From positions 1 to 29,943 of the forward strand of contig CAZSWR010000039.1 in NCBI GenBank assembly GCA_964610885.1: a DNA stretch of 29,943 nt, in the 5' to 3' direction. The notes below the pieces were generated by a model. It was not told the DNA's origin. It worked only from the letters and a program-made list of their open reading frames with translations, and ran no database searches. The DNA is from CAZSWR01 sp964610885. GTDB lineage: Bacteria > Bacteroidota > Ignavibacteria > Kapaibacteriales > UBA2268. The translations under genes were made by a program, and so were the position numbers. Position 1 is the first letter of the stretch. Each line of letters begins with the position of its first letter. Positions 24,253 through 29,943 of this stretch are shown piece by piece.

Positions 24253-24390
24253 TACTCTTCCAAATAAAAAAAATCATTTCATATAAATTAAGGTTTTTTT
24301 ACGAAAATTCCTTTTTTTTTATTGATTTTTTTAACAATTTTGATTTGTATGAATTGACGAATTTGAATCAATATATAGAAAGTTGTATTC

Positions 24391-25611
24391 ATGGCTTTAG
24401 AATTTTCAGCGCGGAACCTCTACCGCCTTCCTTGGAACTTTACGGACAACTCAATTTCTTGGCTCGAGCCGACGAGCAAATGCAACCTATACTGCGACGG
24501 TTGCTACCGCGAAAACCGCGAAGACTCGCACAAATCGCTCGCGGAAGTCGCCCACGAATTGGACGTATTCGAGTCCGTCCGCCGAACCGATGGCGTCTCG
24601 ATCGCCGGTGGCGACCCGCTGACACATCCCGAAATCTTGGAAATCTGCCGAATGGTCGTGGCGAAGGGCTGGAAGCCGATTATCAATACGAACGGCATAC
24701 TGCTGACGCCGGAATTGATTGCCCAGCTGAAGGAAGCCGGATGCGCAGGGTTCACAGTCCATATCGATAGTTTCCAAGTGCGCCCCCATTGGAAGGGCAA
24801 ATCCGAAGCCGAACTTTGCGATCTCCGCTTGCACTATGCCAAAATGATTGCTGCCGTGGGCGGGATGTCTTGCTCGTTCAATGCGACGATCTATCCGGAA
24901 ACGGTCAAAGACGTGCCGATGCTGGCCAAATGGGCCCAAGACCATATCGACATCGTGCATGTGATGGTCTTCATCATCTACCGCATGGCAATCCTCGAGA
25001 AGGACTATGATTTCTACGTGGGCGATAAAAAAATCACCTACGAAGAGGTGAATTATACGACAAAATCCACTGAACGCCGCACGGACATTACCTCGCCGGA
25101 AATCGTGGCCGAACTGCGCAAAGTGTATCCCGATTTCATGCCCTCGGCCTACCTGAACGGCACGCACGACCCGGGTTCGTTCAAATGGCTGCTCACAGGC
25201 CGCATGGGGAACCGCCACGAGATTTTCGGCTACGTCGGCCCGAAATTCATGGAAATCGTACAAACAGTGAAGCACCTCTTCACCGATACTTACCTGGCGT
25301 ATTCCGAGCCGGGACTTCTGAAGATGGGCCGTTTGTATTTCTTGCTTTCGTGCGTCGACAAGGGAATTCGTTCGATTACGAAGAATTATTTCCGCGCACT
25401 GCTGAACAATCCGCGCGCATTCTTCTCGCGTGTGCATTTCCAATCCGTGATGATTATCCAACCGGCAGACTTCATGGAAAATGGCGATTTGAACATGTGC
25501 GACGGCTGCCCAGACATCACCGTTTGGAACGACAAACTCGTGTGGTCGTGCCGCATGGAGGAGCAGAACCTCTGGGGCGACAACGTCCGTCCAGTGGCCC
25601 GAAAACAATAA
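24391..25611 (+). CDS. Radical SAM protein of unknown substrate with C-terminal cysteine motif
   Basis: The 406-residue enzyme has the cluster-binding motif C31-x3-C35-x2-C38 (CNLYCDGC), which coordinates the [4Fe-4S] cluster that splits S-adenosylmethionine. The GGDP motif (SIAGGDPLTHPEI) and PIINTNGILLTPEL follow, as in SPASM- and MoaA-like members. The middle region (about 190-340) is unlike the common families I know. Near the C-terminus C370-x2-C373 and C387 in MCDGCPD...WSCRMEE could bind a second cluster or a metal. It is a single gene closed by an intrinsic terminator, with a sirtuin divergent from it; neither gives away the substrate. Peptide or lipid modification are both possible. 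Confidence 0.8.
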   Translation: MALEFSARNLYRLPWNFTDNSISWLEPTSKCNLYCDGCYRENREDSHKSLAEVAHELDVFESVRRTDGVSIAGGDPLTHPEILEICRMVVAKGWKPIINTNGILLTPELIAQLKEAGCAGFTVHIDSFQVRPHWKGKSEAELCDLRLHYAKMIAAVGGMSCSFNATIYPETVKDVPMLAKWAQDHIDIVHVMVFIIYRMAILEKDYDFYVGDKKITYEEVNYTTKSTERRTDITSPEIVAELRKVYPDFMPSAYLNGTHDPGSFKWLLTGRMGNRHEIFGYVGPKFMEIVQTVKHLFTDTYLAYSEPGLLKMGRLYFLLSCVDKGIRSITKNYFRALLNNPRAFFSRVHFQSVMIIQPADFMENGDLNMCDGCPDITVWNDKLVWSCRMEEQNLWGDNVRPVARKQ

Positions 25612-25645
25612 TTCAGCCAATAAAAACATACTTAATCAATCTCGA

Positions 25646-25673
25646 CGGGGCGCCAAAATGCCCCGTTTTTTTT
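25646..25673 (+). terminator. Intrinsic terminator of the radical SAM gene
   Basis: CGGGGC (25646-25651) pairs with GCCCCG (25660-25665) across an eight-base loop, followed at once by eight T residues. It lies 35 bases after the stop codon and is the clearest Rho-independent terminator in the window. Confidence 0.9.
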
Positions 25674-25761
25674 GGTAAATTACATTCTTTGCCGCATTCG
25701 GCTCAATTTTTGCGTTGCGAAGACGATAATGTATAGGGTTGAAATATTACTTAACTATGAA

Positions 25762-26418
25762 ATGAAAAAAATACTCTTAATACTGCTTGTTTTCTCGATT
25801 GCCTTGGCCGGCTGCAACAGCGCCAAAAAGGCTCCTCGCGGCACTGCGCAAACGAAGAAACCGGCCTCCGGCGCCCGCTCCGGCAAATCCTCGGACGATG
25901 CAAACGAGCAAGGCACAAAAAGAAGGACAATCCGAACACGCACTTCCGCCGGTGAGGTCGAATTGCCCATGCTCGGGTACTACGACAAATTCTACGACAC
26001 GACAGTCATCAAATTGCCCACGGCCTACGCCCAGACCGGCGAATCGATTGCCGGGCAGTTCGACCGCGCTTACCGCGAGTACGAAAACGAGAACTACCAA
26101 AGCTCTTGCGACAAATTCCGCACTTTTGCCGAAACATTCGCAAAGGGCGATTCGTTGCAGTTCGAGGCGCTATTTCTGCACTCGGAGTGCTTGCTGCTGG
26201 AAAACAAATTGAGCCAAGCCGAAAACGTGTTGCTTTCGCTGTTGCCCGACGCCAAGCTGCCCAAATCAATTCTCCAGAAAGTATTGGTGCGTTTGGGCCA
26301 GGTCTATTGCGTGATGGACAAAGAAAAATCCGCCGAAATGTATTTTTCGCGACTCAGGAAAGAGTTCCCCCAGTCCCCGTACATCAAAATTGCAGACTGT
26401 TCGGCAGTGAAGAAATAA
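25762..26418 (+). CDS. TPR-like lipoprotein
   Basis: The 218-residue product has a signal peptide and the lipobox LAGC, with lipidation at C18. A Lys/Ala/Ser-rich linker (20-55) is followed by a conserved-looking strand region (VELPMLGYYDKFYDTTVIKL), then helices from about 95 to 210 with the spacing of tetratricopeptide repeats: FDRAYREYENENYQSSCDKF, EALFLHSECLLLENKLSQAE and LVRLGQVYCVMDKEKSAEMY. This resembles the YbgF/BamD style of outer-membrane helper lipoproteins but is not clearly either. The frame is open to 25672; ATG 25762 gives the signal peptide directly. It stands alone between the radical SAM terminator and a repeat-rich spacer. Confidence 0.75.
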   Translation: MKKILLILLVFSIALAGCNSAKKAPRGTAQTKKPASGARSGKSSDDANEQGTKRRTIRTRTSAGEVELPMLGYYDKFYDTTVIKLPTAYAQTGESIAGQFDRAYREYENENYQSSCDKFRTFAETFAKGDSLQFEALFLHSECLLLENKLSQAENVLLSLLPDAKLPKSILQKVLVRLGQVYCVMDKEKSAEMYFSRLRKEFPQSPYIKIADCSAVKK

Positions 26419-26430
26419 CAACCAAGAGAG

Positions 26431-26583
26431 TGTTGAATAAGTATCTTTGTGCCAACCCACGGATTAATCCGTGGGTTCGATACAAGCCATATCTCCAATT
26501 TTATCAATGTCTTAGCACAAACCGTTTTTAGCCCCCTTTGAAAAAGGGGGTTGGGGGATTTGTCGATATTTCAATGAGTTACA
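26431..26583 (+). repeat. Dispersed repeat C, copy 2, with a B-like left end
   Basis: CCCACGGATTAATCCGTGGG (26456-26475, a perfect 20-base palindrome), an AT-rich linker and GCCCCCTTTGAAAAAGGGGG followed by TTGGGGGATTTGTCGATATT repeat the order and sequence of 5447-5575. The second half is almost identical between the copies; the first half has diverged. Just to the left, TGTTGAATAAGTA (26431-26443) resembles the terminal repeat of element B. Confidence 0.65.
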
Positions 26584-26866
26584 GTATTACTTCCATTGGT
26601 TTGGAACCCATTTTAGCAAATCTCGTATTTTTCTGGCAGGCTCTAAACTAACTCTTCAAAAGGCCATTAATCTTAGTTCGGAATCCATGAATCCTTTCAC
26701 AGCGTTACATTGTTAATGTCCATCGGAGCGTCCTATGAATTGAGGAATGGCGCTCGGGGCCGCGGCCAGTGGGGAATTCCACTCGCCCCAACGACTTGCC
26801 ACAGATTCTTCTGAATTATTTTTCACAATTCCTCGCCTACTTATCTAATTATTGATATTCTTTTCG
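26584..26866. other. Spacer upstream of the pyruvate oxidoreductase gene
   Basis: No gene is supported here. A GC-rich patch at about 26751-26790 (CTCGGGGCCGCGGCCAGTGG, then AATTCCACTCGCCCC) can form a hairpin and stands out from the AT-rich surroundings; its role is unknown. Confidence 0.3.
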
Positions 26867-26874
26867 TATTTTTG
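26867..26874 (+). promoter_or_regulatory. Possible Bacteroidota -7 box for the pyruvate oxidoreductase gene
   Basis: TATTTTTG fits TAnnTTTG, about 90 bases before the start codon. No -33 TTG lies at the usual spacing, so this is tentative. Confidence 0.35.
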
Positions 26875-26963
26875 TAAGAAGATGTTATTGCATGATTTGA
26901 AAAATCATTTTAGAAAAATATAATTTAAGTAGTTCCAAACAAATTGCTTAGGAGATTGTTTTG

Positions 26964-29943
26964 ATGAATAATCAGAAATATGCCGTTATCGACGGTAACG
27001 AGGCAGCGGCCTACGTCGCTTATCGCGTTAACGAAGTATGCGCCATTTATCCTATCACTCCTTCGTCGAATATGGGCGAATGGGCAGACGAATGGTCATC
27101 GAAAGGTATTAAAAACATTTGGGGGAACGTCCCTCAAGTGGTCGAAATGCAAAGCGAAGGCGGCGCCGCTGGTGCTGTCCACGGTTCGCTTCAGGCCGGC
27201 GCGCTGACGACGACGTTCACAGCATCGCAGGGCTTGTTGCTCAAGATTCCGAACATGTTCAAAATCGCCGGCGAGCTTACCTCGACCGTTTTCAATATCA
27301 CCGCCCGCGCCATCGCCACGCATGCTTTGTCGATCTTTGGCGACCATAGCGACGTAATGAGCGCCCGTATGACCGGTTTTGCAATGCTTGCATCGGCTTC
27401 GGTGCAGGAAGTTATGGATTTCGAGCTTATCGCCCAGGCAGCCACGCTGCATTCGCGCGTTCCTTTCCTCCACTTCTTCGATGGTTTCCGCACGAGCCAC
27501 GAGGAATCCAAAGTGGAATTGCTCGCAGAAGACATTATGCGCAAAATGATCACCGACGATATGGTCAAAGCGCACCGCGACCGCGCCCTCTCGCCGGACC
27601 GCCCGTTCATCCGCGGAACCGCACAGAATCCTGACGTATTCTTCCAGAACCGCGAAGCAGGCAACAAATACTACGTGGCCTGCCCGGACATCGTCCAACA
27701 GCAAATGGACCTGTTCGGATCGCTCACCGGACGCAAATACAAACTGTTTGAATACTATGGCGCCCCCGATGCCGAAAGAGTTATCATCACGATGGCTTCG
27801 TCGTGCGAAACAGCCCAAGAGACTGTGGACTACTTAGTTGCCAAAGGCGAAAAAGTCGGCTTGCTCAAAGTCCGCTTGTTCCGCCCGTTCAGCATGGAAC
27901 ACTTCATGCAAGCAATCCCCACATCGGTTAAGAAAATTGCAGTGCTCGACCGCACCAAAGAGGCCGGTGCAATCGGCGAACCGCTCTACCAAGACGTTTT
28001 GAACTACTTCTACGAAGGCGTCCAAGAATCCATCGGCGGCCACAAAGCAATCCCGACAATCGTCGGCGGCCGTTATGGTCTTTCGTCCAAAGAATTCACG
28101 CCCGCAATGGTCAAGGCAGTTTACGACAACTTAAGCGCAGACAAACCCAAGAACCACTTCACAGTGGGTATCAACGACGACGTTACCTTCCATTCGCTTC
28201 CGTTCGACCCCGAATTCTCGATCGAATCGGACAAAGTAACCCGCGCATTGTTCTATGGCCTCGGTTCGGACGGTACAGTCGGCGCAAACAAAAACTCTAT
28301 CAAAATCATCGGCGAAAACACCAGCAACTACGCTCAGGGCTATTACGTTTACGACTCGAAGAAAGCCGGCACGCTGACCACGTCGCACTTGCGCTTCGGC
28401 CCGATGCCCATCCGCTCGCCGTATTTGATCACCAAAGCTAACTTCTCGGCCTGCCACCAGACAGTATTCCTCGAGAAATACGACATGGTCGAAAATCTCC
28501 AACCCGGCGGCGTATTCCTCGTGAACGCCCCCTGGCCGAAAGAGGAACTCTGGAACCACCTGCCGAAAACAACGCAGAAACAAATCATCGAGAAGAACAT
28601 CAGACTCTTCACGATCGATGCCCAGAAAGTGGCTGAAAATAGCGGTATGGGCCGCCGTATCAACACAGTGATGCAGGTTTGTTTCTTCGCTATCTCCGGC
28701 GTTTTGCCCCGCGAGGAAGCAATCACTGCCATCAAAGAATCAATCCGCACCACTTACGGCAAAAAAGGCGAAGAAGTCGTGAAGATGAACCTCCGCGCCG
28801 TGGACAACACCTTGGAGAATCTCTTCGAGGTATCGGTGCCGAAAGAAGTTACTTCGACGTTCGACTTCAAACCCGCCGTGCCAGACCACGCCCCCGAATT
28901 CGTCAAACAGACAGTCGGCGGAATCATCTCCGGCCATGGCGACTTGTTGCCCGTCAGTGCTTTCCCAGCCGATGGTACCTATCCCTCGGCCACCACACAG
29001 TGGGAAAAACGCAACATCGCGCTCCAGATCCCCGTTTGGGACATGGCAACATGTATCCAATGCGGTAAATGCGCAATCGTTTGCCCCCATGCAGCCGTTC
29101 GTATCAAAGTTGCCGAAGCCGATAAATTGAATAATGCCCCCGCCGCGTTCAAATATTGCGACGCAAAGGACAAAGAATGGGCCGGCATGAAATACATGAT
29201 ACAAGTGGCACCGGAAGACTGTACAGGTTGCGGCGTTTGCGTCGAGGTTTGCCCCACGAAGAACAAAACCAACCCCGAGCTTAAAGCCCTCAATATGGCT
29301 CCCCAGATGCCGCTCCGCGAGCAAGAAACCAAGAACTGGGAATACTTCCTTACTCTGCCCGAAGTGGACCGTTCGCGCCTGAAGGTCAGCGCTATCCGCC
29401 ACCAACAGCTCCAACGCCCGCTCTTCGAGTTCTCCGGCGCTTGCGCAGGTTGCGGCGAAACGCCCTACGTGAAATTGCTCTCGCAGCTCTTTGGCGATAG
29501 AGCTTTGGTTGCAAATGCAACAGGTTGCTCGTCCATTTATGGCGGTAACCTCCCGACCACACCGTACGCTATCGACGAAAACGGACGCGGCCCGGCTTGG
29601 AACAACTCGCTCTTCGAGGACAATGCCGAGTTCGGTTTGGGATACCGCATGGCAGTTGACCAGCAACACGAGATGGCTGTCGAATTGCTGAAACAACTTG
29701 CTTCGCAGGTTGGCACAGAATTGGCCGACTCCATTATCAATGCAGTCCAAAAAGAAGAAATCGACATACTCGAGCAACGCAAACGTGTCGCACTGCTCAA
29801 AGAGAAACTCGCCGGCGTTAAAACACCCGAAGCCGCACGCTTGCTTTCGATCGCCGACTATTTGGTGAAGAAGAGCGTTTGGATCTTGGGCGGCGACGGT
29901 TGGGCCTACGACATCGGTTACGGCGGTTTGGACCACGTGCTCG
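26964..29943 (+). CDS. nifJ: Pyruvate:ferredoxin (flavodoxin) oxidoreductase, 3' end cut by the window
   Basis: This large cytoplasmic enzyme oxidatively decarboxylates pyruvate to acetyl-CoA and CO2, or runs in reverse, passing electrons to ferredoxin. The 993 codons seen are one open frame without a stop; the family is usually about 1170-1200 residues, so some 180-200 are missing. All single-chain PFOR domains appear in order: N-terminal domain with YPITPSS (29-35), GDHSDV (about 127), the gamma domain with GSDGTVGANKNSIKII (about 432), two ferredoxin-type clusters at C697/C700/C703/C707 and C753/C756/C759/C763, then the thiamine diphosphate domain with C827-x2-C830 (ACAGCGETPY), NATGCSSIYGG and GGDGWAYDIGYGG. 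AGGAG (26950-26954) precedes ATG 26964. It indicates anaerobic or micro-oxic carbon metabolism. Confidence 0.96.
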   Translation, partial: MNNQKYAVIDGNEAAAYVAYRVNEVCAIYPITPSSNMGEWADEWSSKGIKNIWGNVPQVVEMQSEGGAAGAVHGSLQAGALTTTFTASQGLLLKIPNMFKIAGELTSTVFNITARAIATHALSIFGDHSDVMSARMTGFAMLASASVQEVMDFELIAQAATLHSRVPFLHFFDGFRTSHEESKVELLAEDIMRKMITDDMVKAHRDRALSPDRPFIRGTAQNPDVFFQNREAGNKYYVACPDIVQQQMDLFGSLTGRKYKLFEYYGAPDAERVIITMASSCETAQETVDYLVAKGEKVGLLKVRLFRPFSMEHFMQAIPTSVKKIAVLDRTKEAGAIGEPLYQDVLNYFYEGVQESIGGHKAIPTIVGGRYGLSSKEFTPAMVKAVYDNLSADKPKNHFTVGINDDVTFHSLPFDPEFSIESDKVTRALFYGLGSDGTVGANKNSIKIIGENTSNYAQGYYVYDSKKAGTLTTSHLRFGPMPIRSPYLITKANFSACHQTVFLEKYDMVENLQPGGVFLVNAPWPKEELWNHLPKTTQKQIIEKNIRLFTIDAQKVAENSGMGRRINTVMQVCFFAISGVLPREEAITAIKESIRTTYGKKGEEVVKMNLRAVDNTLENLFEVSVPKEVTSTFDFKPAVPDHAPEFVKQTVGGIISGHGDLLPVSAFPADGTYPSATTQWEKRNIALQIPVWDMATCIQCGKCAIVCPHAAVRIKVAEADKLNNAPAAFKYCDAKDKEWAGMKYMIQVAPEDCTGCGVCVEVCPTKNKTNPELKALNMAPQMPLREQETKNWEYFLTLPEVDRSRLKVSAIRHQQLQRPLFEFSGACAGCGETPYVKLLSQLFGDRALVANATGCSSIYGGNLPTTPYAIDENGRGPAWNNSLFEDNAEFGLGYRMAVDQQHEMAVELLKQLASQVGTELADSIINAVQKEEIDILEQRKRVALLKEKLAGVKTPEAARLLSIADYLVKKSVWILGGDGWAYDIGYGGLDHVL

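Noticed and set aside
24487..25629. 380-residue open frame on the minus strand
   Set aside because: Antisense to the radical SAM gene; His/Val/Phe-rich composition is typical of a mirror frame.
28740..29936. 398-residue open frame on the minus strand
   Set aside because: It lies wholly antisense to the pyruvate oxidoreductase gene, whose two ferredoxin clusters and thiamine domain are unmistakable; the antisense product is low-complexity and matches nothing.

Overview
The window looks like chromosome of a Gram-negative bacterium of the Bacteroidota / Ignavibacteria / Kapabacteria (FCB) group. The signs are: lpxB (lipid A synthesis), lipoproteins and a predicted outer-membrane barrel, a pyruvate:ferredoxin oxidoreductase, a very large Asp-box beta-propeller protein, weak or absent Shine-Dalgarno sequences at many genes, and several upstream sequences matching the Bacteroidota -7 box TAnnTTTG. 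This placement is inferred from gene content and promoter style; no rRNA or tRNA gene was seen. Genes are moderately GC-rich. The spaces between them are AT-rich and crowded with dispersed repeats.

Layout. 1-3033: two MITE-like repeats lying side by side, then a minus-strand pair, dacB (PBP4-type D-Ala-D-Ala carboxypeptidase) overlapping a sugar-type ABC transporter permease. 3034-6160: promoter, then an outer-membrane protein and a lipoprotein one base apart, and an Ohr peroxidase. 6540-9806: a 1088-residue sortilin/VPS10-like propeller protein. 9807-12588: adenine deaminase on the minus strand between two repeat-rich spacers. 12589-17123: a signalling block of a small DUF3391-like protein, an HDOD protein and a GAF/PAS histidine kinase in one operon, followed by a second MITE copy and a receiver-histidine kinase hybrid. 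17189-20305: a glycosyltransferase convergent with lpxB, and upstream of lpxB a HisA-like TIM barrel that has lost its catalytic aspartates. 20306-23499: a FemAB/GNAT-like protein and a second glycosyltransferase in one operon, flanked on both sides by spacers full of small palindromes. 23500-25675: a class III sirtuin and, divergently, a radical SAM protein closed by a clear intrinsic terminator. 25762-26418: a TPR-like lipoprotein. 26964-end: the pyruvate:ferredoxin (flavodoxin) oxidoreductase gene, cut by the window edge.

How the genes fit together. lpxB, the two glycosyltransferases, the FemAB-like enzyme, dacB and the lipoproteins all act on the cell envelope. The 12.6-17.1 kb block is signal transduction. 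Adenine deaminase, sirtuin and pyruvate oxidoreductase are ordinary metabolism.

I found no defence system, CRISPR array, transposase gene or prophage. The most unusual content is (i) at least three families of non-coding dispersed repeats, two with terminal inverted repeats and no transposase in the window, (ii) the catalytically degenerate HisA paralogue, (iii) a histone-H1-like Lys/Ala/Ser-rich insert in the periplasmic enzyme DacB, and (iv) an uncharacterised radical SAM protein with extra C-terminal cysteines.
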